From assembly GCF_000012985.1 (NCBI RefSeq), contig NC_007645.1, forward strand, positions 6,561,001 to 6,625,000: a stretch of 64,000 bases of DNA. The letters run 5' to 3'. The notes under the pieces were generated by a model. It did no database searches. It worked only from the letters and a program-made list of their open reading frames with translations, and was not told where the DNA came from. Each line of letters opens with the position of its first letter. Positions within the stretch are counted from its first letter, which is position 1. The position numbers and the translations under genes were made by a program. Shown here piece after piece: positions 9,826 through 18,483 of this stretch. Source of the stretch: Hahella chejuensis KCTC 2396. GTDB lineage: Bacteria; Pseudomonadota; Gammaproteobacteria; Pseudomonadales; Oleiphilaceae.

Positions 9826-11133
9826 TCAGCCGCGATTGCTCAAAGTCTGCGGCAGCCACAACGCAATTTCCGGATACGTACTGAGCAGCGCCACCGCCGC
9901 CACCAGAATCAGGAAGAACGGCGTCGCATAGCGGGCCACCCTGAAAATATCCCTGCCGGTCAGGGATTGGATAACAAACAGATTGAAACCGACCGGCGGC
10001 GTGATCTGCGACATTTCCACCACCAGCACCAGATAGATGCCGAACCAGACCAAATCGAATCCGGCCTTTTCCGCCAATGGCAGGATGACCGATGTGGTCA
10101 GCACCACCACGGAAATGCCATCGAGGAAACAGCCGAGTAGAACAAAGAACAGGGTCAGCGCCACGATCAGCAATGCCGGAGACAGTTGCATGGCGCCAAT
10201 GAATTCAGCCAACTCCCGGGGAATGCCCGTAAACGCCATGGCGACAGTGAGAAATGAAGCGCCGGCGAGAATAAAAGTGATCATGCAGGAGGTGCAGACC
10301 GCTCCGATCAGGCTGCGCTTAAACATATCCCAGCTCAGCGACCCGGTCAGGGCGGTTAACGCCAGCGCTCCGATAACGCCAAGAGTGGCGGCTTCCGTAG
10401 CGGTGGCGACGCCAGCGTATATGGAGCCGATGACAAAACCGATCAGCAACGTCACAGGCAGGAGACGCCTCAACGCAGTGAGTTTGGTTTTCATATCCGT
10501 TTTGCCTTCCGCTGCTGGAACCTTATGTCGGTTTAGCAGGGACCAGATCACCGTGTATCCCATAAACAGGCAGATCAACATCAGTCCAGGGATCGCTCCC
10601 GCCATGAACAGACGGTCAATGGACACTTCCGCGGCGACGCCGTACACGATCAGAATTATCGAAGGTGGAATTAGTAATCCCAGAGTACCGGAGCCAGCCA
10701 AGGTCCCAATCGCCATGGTTTCGTCATAGCCGCGCTTTTTCAGCTCCGGCAGGCTCATTTTGCCGACTGTGGCGGTGGTCGCCGCGGAGGACCCGGAGAC
10801 AGCGGCGAATATGCCGCAGCCCAGAATATTCACGTGTAGCAGTCCGCCTGGCAGACGCTGTAGCCAGGGAGAAAGCCCTTCGAACAGGTCTTCCGACAGG
10901 CGGGTGCGAAACAAAATCTCTCCCATCCAAACAAACAGCGGCAATGCGGACAGCGTCCAGTTGGAGGAAGCGCCCCAGGTCGTGTTCGCCATAATGGCCC
11001 CGATCTGCGCATTGTCATTGAGCAGCATGGCGACAAAGGCCACGGTGAACAGCGTTGATCCCACCCAGAAACCAAACGCCAGGAAGGTGAACAACACCCC
11101 CATCAGCAACATCGTTAATTGCAAAGTATCCAT
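9826..11133 (-). CDS. dctM: TRAP transporter large permease (DctM)
   Basis: A 435-residue inner-membrane protein with about twelve hydrophobic segments and the hallmark DctM features: GGLLHVNILGCGIFAAVSGSSAATTATVGK near the middle and the glycine-rich LLGCFLDGISVVVLTTSVILPL stretch. The large subunit carries the substrate with sodium. Length is normal for the family. The gene sits seven bases after dctQ and 22 bases before the 5-oxoprolinase gene on the same strand, so all are likely one transcript. Together with the enzyme this implies import of a carboxylated cyclic compound such as pyroglutamate, by inference. Confidence 0.94.
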   Translation of the reverse strand: MDTLQLTMLLMGVLFTFLAFGFWVGSTLFTVAFVAMLLNDNAQIGAIMANTTWGASSNWTLSALPLFVWMGEILFRTRLSEDLFEGLSPWLQRLPGGLLHVNILGCGIFAAVSGSSAATTATVGKMSLPELKKRGYDETMAIGTLAGSGTLGLLIPPSIILIVYGVAAEVSIDRLFMAGAIPGLMLICLFMGYTVIWSLLNRHKVPAAEGKTDMKTKLTALRRLLPVTLLIGFVIGSIYAGVATATEAATLGVIGALALTALTGSLSWDMFKRSLIGAVCTSCMITFILAGASFLTVAMAFTGIPRELAEFIGAMQLSPALLIVALTLFFVLLGCFLDGISVVVLTTSVILPLAEKAGFDLVWFGIYLVLVVEMSQITPPVGFNLFVIQSLTGRDIFRVARYATPFFLILVAAVALLSTYPEIALWLPQTLSNRG

Positions 11134-11139
11134 AAACGC

Positions 11140-11667
11140 TTACTCCACCGCCGCTTCGCCGGCTTCCTGCGCCGTCACGTAGCTGGGTTTGCGTTTAAGC
11201 AGCGCTGCGACCCAATCGTCCAGCACGGCGATAAAAAATAAAGCCAGTCCCGCCAGCATGACGCTTTGAGGCATCCACAAAGGCACTGCAATATAGCCCG
11301 TGCTGACATCTTCGAATTCGTATGTTTCCAGAACAAAGCCACCGACCGCGTAGGTAATAAAACCAACCAGAATCAGCAGCGCCGTCAGGTTGAACAGCTC
11401 CACATAGCGCTGCGCAACGCCTTTTACCTGACGGGTAAGAAAGGTCACGCGAATATGGCTGTTATGGCGAAAGCTGTACGCCAGGGCGAAAAAGGTGGCC
11501 GAGGCCAGAAAGTAACCGACGAAATCTTCAACGGAAGGAACAATCAGACCAAACCAGCGTCCCACTATCTGCATCGTCATCAACAGACAGATCAGCACCA
11601 TGCTCACGGACGCCAGGACAAGGCCCGCCTTGTATAGGCGATCAAGCGTAAGTCTCAGCATTTTCAT
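11140..11667 (-). CDS. dctQ: TRAP transporter small permease (DctQ)
   Basis: A 175-residue membrane protein with four hydrophobic helices and the typical DctQ order: a first helix after LDRLYKAGLVLASV, then the WF(G)LIVPSVEDFVGYFLASATFFALAYSFRHNSHIRV core. The family partners the large permease in tripartite ATP-independent periplasmic transport. It lies between dctP (84-base gap) and dctM (6-base gap) on the same strand. The length is usual. The function as the small subunit is firm from context and sequence; the substrate is not. Confidence 0.92.
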   Translation of the reverse strand: MKMLRLTLDRLYKAGLVLASVSMVLICLLMTMQIVGRWFGLIVPSVEDFVGYFLASATFFALAYSFRHNSHIRVTFLTRQVKGVAQRYVELFNLTALLILVGFITYAVGGFVLETYEFEDVSTGYIAVPLWMPQSVMLAGLALFFIAVLDDWVAALLKRKPSYVTAQEAGEAAVE

Positions 11668-11750
11668 CTTCCCACAGCGTGTTATGGGTATTGTTTTTAT
11701 TTGTGAGGCGGACTCTCGTGAGCCCGCCTGAAGGGCGGACGGAAAGGGAA

Positions 11751-12722
11751 TTAGCCGCCGTTGAGTCCTTTCACAATTTCAACGCCTTCAGGGCCGACTT
11801 CGTCCTGCCATTCCTTCGCCATGGTCTGGCCGACTTTGCTGAACTCGCTGATAAACGCCTGCGTGGGCTCAGTCACATTCATGCCGTGCTTGGCCAGGTC
11901 AGCGGTTTTCTCAGTGGTTTCCTGCTCCGCCATTTTCCAGCCGCGCTCTTCCGCCTCTTTGGCTGCTTGCAGCACCGCATCCTGTTGTTCCTTGCTCAAA
12001 CGTTTGAAGGAGCGCAGATTCACAAACACCATGTTCTTGGGAATCCAGGCGCGACTATCCATGTAATAACGGGAAAAGTCCCAGGCCTGACTGGAAACGC
12101 CTGTCGTAGGTGAGGTCACCATAGCGTCGATGATGCCGGTGCTGAACGCCTGCGGAATTTCCGGAGTCTGCACAGTAGTGGGCGTTGCGCCTAACAGTAC
12201 GGACAGGCGCGAAGTTGACGGACTGTATGCGCGCATCTTCAGACCTTTAAGGTCATCAATAGCGGCCAGTTTTTCCTTGGTGTAAATGCCCTGGGGCGGC
12301 CAAGGCACGCTGAAGAGCAGCTTAAGCCCTTGTTTCTCCAGTTTCTTTTCAATGTGTGGGCGACTCGCGTCATAGAGTTTTTTGGCGCCGTCGAAACTGG
12401 TCACCAGAAATGGAATGTTATCGACTTTATAGATGGGATCGTCATTGCCCAGCAGCCCCATGAAGACCTCGCCAATGGGAGCCTGGCCGGTGCGCACGGC
12501 GCGGAATATCTCAGGGTGTTTGAACAGAGAAGCGCCGGAGTGCACCACGATTTTCAGATCGCCGCCGGTGGCTTTATCAATATCCGTCGCGAATTCGCGA
12601 ATGTTCTGCGTGTGATGAGTCCCGTCCGCATAGGGGGTAGGCATATCCCACTTAGTGGCGGCGAAGCCAGTGGATGCGGATAACGAAAGCAGAAAGGATA
12701 AACAGAGTCTTCTTATTTTCAT
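11751..12722 (-). CDS. dctP: TRAP transporter solute-binding protein (DctP family)
   Basis: A 323-residue periplasmic protein. The first 21 residues (MKIRRLCLSFLLSLSASTGFA) form a clear signal peptide. The mature part shows DctP signatures: FATDIDKATGGDLKIVVH, GASLFKHPEIFRAVRTGQ and KMRAYSPSTSR, where the arginine normally pairs with the ligand carboxylate, followed by QTPEIPQAFSTGIIDAMVTSP. It is the first gene of the operon dctP-dctQ-dctM-oxoprolinase. The bound compound is therefore probably a carboxylate such as pyroglutamate, which is inferred from the enzyme encoded downstream. A 38-base inverted repeat upstream may control it. Confidence 0.94.
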   Translation of the reverse strand: MKIRRLCLSFLLSLSASTGFAATKWDMPTPYADGTHHTQNIREFATDIDKATGGDLKIVVHSGASLFKHPEIFRAVRTGQAPIGEVFMGLLGNDDPIYKVDNIPFLVTSFDGAKKLYDASRPHIEKKLEKQGLKLLFSVPWPPQGIYTKEKLAAIDDLKGLKMRAYSPSTSRLSVLLGATPTTVQTPEIPQAFSTGIIDAMVTSPTTGVSSQAWDFSRYYMDSRAWIPKNMVFVNLRSFKRLSKEQQDAVLQAAKEAEERGWKMAEQETTEKTADLAKHGMNVTEPTQAFISEFSKVGQTMAKEWQDEVGPEGVEIVKGLNGG

Positions 12723-12794
12723 TGGGTTTGCACCTCTTGTTGGTTCAGGGAGACCTGAATTGCTATCGAAAGATCATATTTACACAAAAAATCC

Positions 12795-12832
12795 TTTTTG
12801 AATACGTTTTGCATTCATTTTACATTCAAAAA
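12795..12832 (-). promoter_or_regulatory. Candidate operator upstream of the TRAP/5-oxoprolinase operon
   Basis: Perfect nine-base inverted arms, TTTTTGAAT (12795-12803) and ATTCAAAAA (12824-12832), are separated by 20 bases. They lie about 75 bases before the dctP start in an AT-rich stretch. A further GCATTCA and ACATTCA repeat lies inside. The arrangement fits a regulator-binding site. The winged-helix gene at 5534-6040 is the obvious candidate regulator, but no contact can be shown from sequence. Confidence 0.4.
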
Positions 12833-12942
12833 CTTTAACCCGACCTAAAACAAAGAGGTAAACCATTGACGTTACAGGATTCCCTCCATGGATGCGGAAT
12901 AACAAGGGATGTGTATATCAGGAAGGGGCAAATGACAGGCGA

Positions 12943-12970
12943 AAAAAAACCGCCCTACGGCGGTTTCTTT
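12943..12970 (-). terminator. Rho-independent terminator of the cytochrome c5 gene
   Basis: Read on the reverse strand, the stem ACCGCC/GGCGGT with a four-base loop is followed by eight T residues. It sits 18 bases after the cytochrome stop codon. The plus strand also has a short T-rich run, so it may act weakly in both directions. Confidence 0.85.
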
Positions 12971-12987
12971 TGCTACGGTGGGTAAGC

Positions 12988-13413
12988 TTACTGGCTCTGC
13001 TCAACAATAAACTCAACCGTGGCTTTAATTTCATCATCGGAACAATCGCCACAGGTGCCGCGCGGCGGCATGCCTCTGATGCCATTGATCGCATGGGTCA
13101 CCAGCGTTTCCATGCCTTGTTCGATACGTGGACCCCAAGCAGCCGCATCGCCTTTTTTCGGCGCGTTGGCGACGCCAGTGTCGTGACAGGCGAAACATTT
13201 ACTGGCATATATATCAGCCGGTTCACGGGGGCCGGACGGCGCAGCGGCGGCTACAGCAGCCTGAGCGGCTTTACACTCCTGACCTTCCACGCACACTTCG
13301 CCCACAGGCTTAATGCGTTCTGCAATCTTCTCTTCAGCTGGAGTTAATGACCACACAGTGCCCGCAAACACCATCGCCAACATTGCGGTAATCGCTTTCA
13401 CGGTTGTCTTCAC
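12988..13413 (-). CDS. Cytochrome c5-type monohaem cytochrome
   Basis: A 141-residue periplasmic c-type cytochrome. A signal peptide covers about residues 1-22 (ending TVWS). An alanine-rich linker follows, then the haem motif CFACH near residue 73-77, KKGDAAAWGPRIEQGMETLVTHAINGIRGMPPRG with the likely axial methionine, and the CGDC pair typical of cytochrome c5. The protein would carry electrons between respiratory complexes in the periplasm. It is a single gene with a strong terminator downstream. The extra CVEGQEC cysteines in the linker are less usual. Confidence 0.92.
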   Translation of the reverse strand: MKTTVKAITAMLAMVFAGTVWSLTPAEEKIAERIKPVGEVCVEGQECKAAQAAVAAAAPSGPREPADIYASKCFACHDTGVANAPKKGDAAAWGPRIEQGMETLVTHAINGIRGMPPRGTCGDCSDDEIKATVEFIVEQSQ

Positions 13414-13766
13414 GACCCATCCTCATCAGCAGCTTAAAATTATTAATGGCGCATTATAACGGCATCGCCGCAGAAATAAAGCAGAGGCTCCGGGTTATCA
13501 AAGGACCTGCGGCGCGCATTTTTGATCCATGACAGTTCCCGGGCGAAAGCTTTAGAACCCCCACAAATGACCATCCCAAGCGCTTTCTCGATAAGCTTCC
13601 ACAACTCGGGATGAAAAGTGGATTCGCCTCTACCGCCTCGCTATAATGCCCGACGCGCTTAACCGAGCGCACTTGTTCGCGCTCACAAGGCTCGAGCCTA
13701 CCCCGACGCCAAAAGCGGAGGGGCCGCGCTTATTTTTCCCAGCGCACATTCCAATCCAGCAACGTC
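13414..13766. other. Intergenic region with one weak promoter candidate
   Basis: No gene is supported in these 353 bases. A perfect TATAAT occurs at 13642-13647 on the plus strand. It is preceded after 17 bases by a poor -35-like hexamer, and it could drive the two small envelope genes that follow. The promoter of the cytochrome c5 gene should also lie here on the opposite strand, but could not be assigned. Confidence 0.3.
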
Positions 13767-14129
13767 ATGGTAACGCCGATGCGCCTCGCACCTTATAGAC
13801 GCCACCTCATCATTACGGAGTTCGTCGCCCTCGCCTTCCTGATCGGCTCCATGTACCTGTTCGCCCAGATGGCGAAGCAAGGCGAAGTGGTTTCCCCCCG
13901 ACTTTGGCTAATACCTATTATTTCCAGCTTTCTGGTAATCTCAGGTTTTTGCGGCAATCTTTATATCCGCTGGGTGGAGAGCGTCAGCCAGACAGATGGA
14001 CAATCATCAGGCGGGAAACCTGTTCAGCGAGTGTTCATATATCTGCTGATAGTCTCCTTATATATCATCTGGTTTATGGCGGTGGCTCAAGCATGGTCCT
14101 CTCATCAGGCGTTAAGCGCCTCACCCTAG
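13767..14129 (+). CDS. Small membrane protein of unknown function
   Basis: A 120-residue protein with three hydrophobic segments (about residues 14-36, 45-66 and 88-107), separated by a charged and serine/glycine-rich loop. It is not recognised as a named family. A start at the second methionine (13779) would give MRLAPYRRHL, with positive charges before the first helix, and is equally plausible. No good ribosome site precedes either. The 3' end overlaps the next gene by 37 bases, so the two are probably translated together. Confidence 0.55.
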   Translation: MVTPMRLAPYRRHLIITEFVALAFLIGSMYLFAQMAKQGEVVSPRLWLIPIISSFLVISGFCGNLYIRWVESVSQTDGQSSGGKPVQRVFIYLLIVSLYIIWFMAVAQAWSSHQALSASP

Positions 14130-14395
14130 CACTTTTACTCTGTTCTGTGTCAGCTTCCAGCTGGGCGCTGCGATGCGGCAAGGATCTGGTCTCAGAATCA
14201 GATCTGGATTACGAAGTTCAGGCCAAATGCGGCCCGCCGGAGCATATCAGTCTGATCGGCTACGGCCTGACGGATGATAAAACCCGAGAGTTTAAAATCG
14301 AGCGCTGGATTTATCGGCAGCCAAACAAAACTCTGTTCATCCTGCAGTTTGAAGCCGGCAAGCTCGTGGATATTTCCTGGAAACGCGCACCCTGA
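14093..14395 (+). CDS. DUF2845 family periplasmic protein
   Basis: A 100-residue protein read from the ATG at 14093. Residues 1-25 form a signal peptide ending SSWA. The mature part begins LRCGKDLVSESD and continues YEVQAKCGPPEH, the pattern of the DUF2845 family. Its members are short exported proteins with two conserved cysteines and no known role. A longer reading to 13904 would destroy the signal peptide and overlaps the upstream gene throughout. It overlaps that membrane protein by 37 bases and is followed by a strong terminator. Confidence 0.75.
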   Translation: MVLSSGVKRLTLALLLCSVSASSWALRCGKDLVSESDLDYEVQAKCGPPEHISLIGYGLTDDKTREFKIERWIYRQPNKTLFILQFEAGKLVDISWKRAP

Positions 14396-14414
14396 TTCAT
14401 TCAACGCATAAAAT

Positions 14415-14450
14415 AAAAGGCCGGCGCTCCGAAGAACGCCGGCCTTTTTT
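14415..14450. terminator. Bidirectional rho-independent terminator
   Basis: The stem GGCCGGCG/CGCCGGCC (14419-14426 and 14437-14444) has a ten-base loop, with six T residues after it on the plus strand and an A-rich run before it. It separates the DUF2845 gene from the convergent phosphomannomutase gene. Confidence 0.9.
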
Positions 14451-14482
14451 GTATCTCATTCTTTATCGATAGCTCAGCCGAA

Positions 14483-15829
14483 TCAGATGCTGTCGATCTT
14501 TTCCAGCAGTTCCGCCGTCTTGGCCTCCATCAACGCCTGATCCCCACGAGACTCAACGTTCAAGCGCACCAAAGGCTCGGTGTTGGACATACGCAGGTTA
14601 AAGCGCCAGTCGTCGAATTCCACACTCAGGCCATCCACGAAATTCACGGATTTCGCCTTGGGCGCGTATTCTTCCTCGATGGCTTTCAGCACTTTGCCCG
14701 CATCTTCCAGGGTACGGTTGATTTCACCGCTGGCGGGATACTTTTTCATGCGGTCGTCAATCAAACTGGACAGCGACTTGCCGGTAGCGCTGATCAGGTC
14801 CGCCACCATCAACCAGGGGATCATGCCTGAGTCGCAGTAGGCGAAGTCACGGAAGTAGTGATGCGCGCTCATTTCGCCGCCATATACCGCGTCTTCATCA
14901 CGCATACGCTGCTTGATGAAGGCATGTCCGGTTTTGCTCTGGATGGCTTTGCCGCCTGCCGCTTCAACCACGTCGATGGTGTTCCAGACCAGACGCGGAT
15001 CGTGAATGATGCCCGCGCCAGGGTGCTTGCTCAGCAACTGCTCCGCCAGCAAACCTACGATGTAGTAACCTTCAATGAAGCGTCCGGTTTCGTCGAACAG
15101 GAAACAGCGGTCATAGTCGCCGTCCCAAGCCACGCCGAAGTCAGCGCCAGATTCCAGCAACGCAGAACGAGTGCTGTCGCGGTTTTCCATCAAAAGAGGG
15201 TTAGGCACCCCATGCGGGAAGTGTCCGTCCGGCTCGTGATGTACTTTGACGAAGGTGAACGGCAGGTGTTTTTCCAGCTCATCGATAACCAGACCCGCGC
15301 CGCCGTTACCGGCGTTGACCACGACTTTCATCGGCTTCAATGCAGAGGCGTCAACGTAAGTCAGCAGGTGCTGAATATAGGCTTCCAGAGTGTCCAGCTT
15401 GTGATAGGAGCCTGGCTTTTCGGCGTCTTTGAACTCGCCCGGCACTTTGCCTTTGATATCCAACAGGCCGGTATCGGAACTAATCGGGCGGGAATCCACG
15501 CCAACCAGCTTCATGCCGTTGTAATCCTGGGGGTTGTGGCTGGCGGTCACCATGATGCCGCCGTCCATTTTGTGATAGAAAGTCGCGAAATACACCTGCT
15601 CTGTGCCGCATAAACCGATGTCGTAAACATCGGCGCCGGCCGCCATCAGGCCTTTGCTTAAGGCTTCGGCCATAGCCGGACTGGACAGGCGGATGTCATA
15701 GCCAACCACTACTTTCTTAGCTCCGGTCACCTCAACATAGGCGCGGCCAATCCGTTCCGCGATATCGTTATTCAGCTGGTCAGGCACGCGGCCTCTGATG
15801 TCATAGGCTTTGAAACAGCTAAGATCCAT
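14483..15829 (-). CDS. cpsG: Phosphomannomutase (CpsG/ManB type)
   Basis: A 448-residue enzyme interconverting mannose 6-phosphate and mannose 1-phosphate for GDP-sugar and exopolysaccharide supply. It starts [16 protein letters not shown] and closely follows the enterobacterial CpsG sequence I remember throughout. The catalytic phosphoserine loop is [13 protein letters not shown], the metal loop is DGDYDRCF, the sugar-specificity region is [24 protein letters not shown], and the phosphate-binding loop is [18 protein letters not shown]. The ATG at 15829 is chosen over an in-frame start 56 codons upstream because it matches the family start and avoids running into the next gene. It appears to be a single gene sharing a terminator with the DUF2845 gene. 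Confidence 0.95.
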   Translation of the reverse strand: MDLSCFKAYDIRGRVPDQLNNDIAERIGRAYVEVTGAKKVVVGYDIRLSSPAMAEALSKGLMAAGADVYDIGLCGTEQVYFATFYHKMDGGIMVTASHNPQDYNGMKLVGVDSRPISSDTGLLDIKGKVPGEFKDAEKPGSYHKLDTLEAYIQHLLTYVDASALKPMKVVVNAGNGGAGLVIDELEKHLPFTFVKVHHEPDGHFPHGVPNPLLMENRDSTRSALLESGADFGVAWDGDYDRCFLFDETGRFIEGYYIVGLLAEQLLSKHPGAGIIHDPRLVWNTIDVVEAAGGKAIQSKTGHAFIKQRMRDEDAVYGGEMSAHHYFRDFAYCDSGMIPWLMVADLISATGKSLSSLIDDRMKKYPASGEINRTLEDAGKVLKAIEEEYAPKAKSVNFVDGLSVEFDDWRFNLRMSNTEPLVRLNVESRGDQALMEAKTAELLEKIDSI

Positions 15830-15959
15830 GAATGCGTTACTCCAGTATGTGTCTGTAAATATGGACTGCAATGAATATAAGTCGATTGTAAAGTGGATAT
15901 CGGGCCGTTGCACTGCGCCAAAAGGAATATATTTCCGCCATGGAAATACCCCATAAACC

Positions 15960-16643
15960 TCATTCATGCAGACATTCGAACCGTTGCGTACAGTCACCGC
16001 CGCAGTAGGTCAGGATAAGGTCGATACAACTGTTGGCGGCGGCGCGCACGCTCTCCGCCGCCATATCGGCATGTCCCTGAACGATCAACAAAATCCTGCG
16101 ACTTGACGGCTGTAGACAAGTCTCCCTGGATTGACGGCAATCCATCCTGCACAACACCCGGTCGGCGTCGTCCAGATAAGCAAACTCCCCCGCCGGCGCA
16201 CGCGCCAGCTCTTCTGCGCCCAGCGGCGCGAACCTCTCCACGCCCCGGGTGATATCCAGGCGCACATCGCCTTCCAACCTGTCGATATCATGAGCGCCAA
16301 TGGAAATTCTTCGCTCTAAAGACATCAGGTTATAGATATCCACCACAGGACTGATTAACGGAATATCGCCATTACGCCGCAGGGTTCCGATCAGATTTTC
16401 AACTGAAACCGGGAAGCGTTTCCAGGATCGCGCCATCGACGCCTTTAGTCGTCGGTAGCCGCCAATATGGGGGTCTGAATCCAAATCACAACCCTGATAC
16501 GCCGCCACCGCTTGCGCCAACTTTACCTTCCTAAGGGCATGTAAATAAGGTGTATAGTCCTTGTTATTCACATCCTCCAGCGCCACTGCGACCACCTGCA
16601 AACCTAAATTCGCGGCGGCGTGGGTCATCTGAAAATCAACCAT
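15960..16643 (-). CDS. Stand-alone B3/B4 (PheRS beta-like) domain protein
   Basis: A 227-residue cytoplasmic protein. The central part ([52 protein letters not shown]) matches the B3/B4 domain of phenylalanyl-tRNA synthetase beta chains, found here as a free protein. Such proteins are thought to bind or edit tRNA-linked amino acids, but this has little direct proof. The C-terminus has a cluster of cysteines ([23 protein letters not shown]). It lies upstream of the phosphomannomutase gene with a 130-base gap on the same strand. Confidence 0.8.
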   Translation of the reverse strand: MVDFQMTHAAANLGLQVVAVALEDVNNKDYTPYLHALRKVKLAQAVAAYQGCDLDSDPHIGGYRRLKASMARSWKRFPVSVENLIGTLRRNGDIPLISPVVDIYNLMSLERRISIGAHDIDRLEGDVRLDITRGVERFAPLGAEELARAPAGEFAYLDDADRVLCRMDCRQSRETCLQPSSRRILLIVQGHADMAAESVRAAANSCIDLILTYCGGDCTQRFECLHE

Positions 16644-16698
16644 CCCTAAACTCCTTTTGCTGGGCGTACGTCAACGCGATGGTTGACTGGCGCAGGCC

Positions 16699-16731
16699 AA
16701 AAAAGGCAGGGGAAAACAAGCTCGCCCTGCC
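16699..16731 (-). terminator. Rho-independent terminator after the 59-residue ORF
   Basis: On the reverse strand the seven-pair stem GGCAGGG/CCCTGCC, with a 13-base loop, is followed by six T residues. It starts eight bases after the stop codon of the small ORF at 16740-16919. Confidence 0.8.
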
Positions 16732-16739
16732 TGATCGCT

Positions 16740-16919
16740 TCAATCGTCCCGGCGTTTTACATAGACTTTTTTCTGCGCTCGCCGTGCGGAGGCGGCGCGC
16801 GCCATTGCGTAAGCCATCGTTCCTAACGCCAAAACTGCAAGGAAAGACACGCCGGAGCTATCGGCAAAGGTAAAAGAGGCGGTTGCGTCTTGCCAAGTAC
16901 TAACCAGACCTGATTGCAT
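16740..16919 (-). CDS. Putative 59-residue single-span membrane protein
   Basis: A short reading frame starts with ATG at 16919 and stops with TGA at 16740. A good ribosome site (GGGAG, six bases before the start) and a terminator just after the stop frame it as a complete small transcription unit. The protein has a polar N-terminus (MQSGLVSTWQDATASF), one hydrophobic stretch at about residues 24-42, and a basic C-terminus (ARRAQKKVYVKRRDD), so it should sit in the inner membrane with its tail in the cytoplasm. The family is not recognised. Whether it is expressed is unproven. Confidence 0.6.
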   Translation of the reverse strand: MQSGLVSTWQDATASFTFADSSGVSFLAVLALGTMAYAMARAASARRAQKKVYVKRRDD

Positions 16920-17372
16920 TGTCCACTCCCACTATTACGGTAGTGTTTTAGTCTCAGTAAAAAGCACCCATCCCTCAGCGCATCGGCCAACAGCATCAAT
17001 GCCAAGCTTCCATAATTGTTCAGCATAAAATATGCCATGCCTTAACCTACTGATTCAGGTTAAGAAGCATCAAACTGGCAAGCCGCAGACGTCCTTGCTG
17101 ACGCCCTCATTCGCGTCACTAAAGCGCCTGCAAACTATCAAAGTGGTGCATAGATACACATAAATAAAAGAAGGGGGACATCCATAACCAGACCCAACGG
17201 CCATATCAACGTACGGCCAGAATCTTCAGCGTGAACCGGAATAAGAGAAGAGAAACCAAGAAAAATCGAGCCAAACGCGATTCAGACATAGACAGAAAAC
17301 GACAATCTACCTATCATATGCACCCTGTTTTGTTGAGTCTCGAATGGGCTCCACATCACAACCTGCCCTAAA
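16920..17372. other. Intergenic region before tRNA-Arg
   Basis: About 450 bases with no convincing gene. Short reading frames here have no ribosome site. It should hold the promoters of the small membrane protein (leftward) and of the tRNA (rightward), neither of which matches a consensus well enough to place. A 16-base segment at 17338-17353 recurs with one mismatch at 17546-17561, beyond the tRNA. Confidence 0.4.
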
Positions 17373-17449
<77 letters not shown>

Positions 17450-17587
17450 TTTTATCTCTCTTATCGCATAGCAAAGCCCTTACACTGCCTGTATGTCCCA
17501 AGCATATCTATATGGTTTTGTTCAATAAAGAAGAATGGAGCCAGCTCTCGCATGGGCTCCATAAAAAGAACTGCGAACGTTGAAAGG

Positions 17588-18127
17588 TTACCCTTTCGTC
17601 CTCGCAAACATTTCTTCAAACAAGGTTTTGGCTGGCTTCTGGCTATCAATATTGTCTTGATTCAGTTCAAGATGGTTCTTGATGCATTTCAGCATAGCGA
17701 TGCGTTTTTTGCGCTTGGCCAGTTTGGCGGGGTTGCCCGACCCTTCATATGCTCTAATGATGTCATCGATATTGAGTACATTTCCCCCTGCGATATGCAC
17801 GCAATCCTTCACTTTTTCCGCGACCATCCCGTCCGCGCCGCCGATCAGGTCAACAGCCAGATCGCCGAAACTGCCAACAGCGACGACGAGTTCCCTACCT
17901 TCCAAAGACTTGAGAATTCTCTCCCTGGCCGCTGGCGCCACTACCACTTCAATGTCGTTAGGAAAGATAGATCTGTACTCTTCAGCCCCTTCAGACATAT
18001 TTCTGGGCGCTCTGGCGATATGCATCCACGCTGCGCAGCCGCCAACCACATACCAGCCATCCGCACCCGCCCAGGTATTCATATATGCGAAAAATTCGGG
18101 TATTCCATTTATTCTGTGAACTGACAT
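17588..18127 (-). CDS. Nucleotidyltransferase-fold protein, function unknown
   Basis: A 179-residue soluble protein. The segment WYVVGGCAAWMHIARA followed by NDIEVVVAPAARERI and AVDLIGGADGMV resembles the start of nucleotidyltransferase-fold proteins, in which a glycine-rich loop is followed by D-x-(D/E)-type metal ligands. The ligands are incomplete, so activity is doubtful. The C-terminus is lysine-rich and helical. It stands alone downstream of tRNA-Arg on the opposite strand. It could be part of an integrated cargo segment, but no integrase is nearby. Confidence 0.5.
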   Translation of the reverse strand: MSVHRINGIPEFFAYMNTWAGADGWYVVGGCAAWMHIARAPRNMSEGAEEYRSIFPNDIEVVVAPAARERILKSLEGRELVVAVGSFGDLAVDLIGGADGMVAEKVKDCVHIAGGNVLNIDDIIRAYEGSGNPAKLAKRKKRIAMLKCIKNHLELNQDNIDSQKPAKTLFEEMFARTKG

Positions 18128-18483
18128 TCCATAGATCCTTGTTAAGTTTGTAAGTGTTATTTTTATCGCATAGAGAGATACGCGTTATTCCCTATGCTTG
18201 TACGAGGATGGCGTTTTTCGCCCAGGTATCCCTTCACACTTTGCGAACTAATTTGTTTATGGAAAGGCAGGCGCGAATCATGGGTACAAGCGTATTTATG
18301 ACTCGGCATTGATCGATTCTCACCACACGGCAGCCATATTTGCACAGCACCAGAGAAGCTTGCGCTCGCCTTCTTGGTTAATAGCTATACTTTCCTAATA
18401 ACGCCAAGTTTAAGGCGCTGAAGGTTGGCGGCCGTTCCGGCTTCCTTGTTTCCTAACTGCACGTTGAATTAGGCAAGAATGAT
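18128..18483. other. Intergenic region between divergent genes
   Basis: About 356 bases with no convincing gene. It must contain the promoters of the nucleotidyltransferase-like gene and of the solute-binding protein. TATACT-like bases near 18389 could be a -10 element, but no -35 at proper spacing was found. Confidence 0.3.

Noticed and set aside
13904-14395. A longer 163-codon reading of the DUF2845 gene
   Set aside because: The extension overlaps the upstream membrane protein and hides the signal peptide. The ATG at 14093 is better.
16823-17038. A 71-codon reverse-strand frame overlapping the 59-residue ORF
   Set aside because: It is out of frame with the better-supported small ORF and has no ribosome site or terminator of its own.
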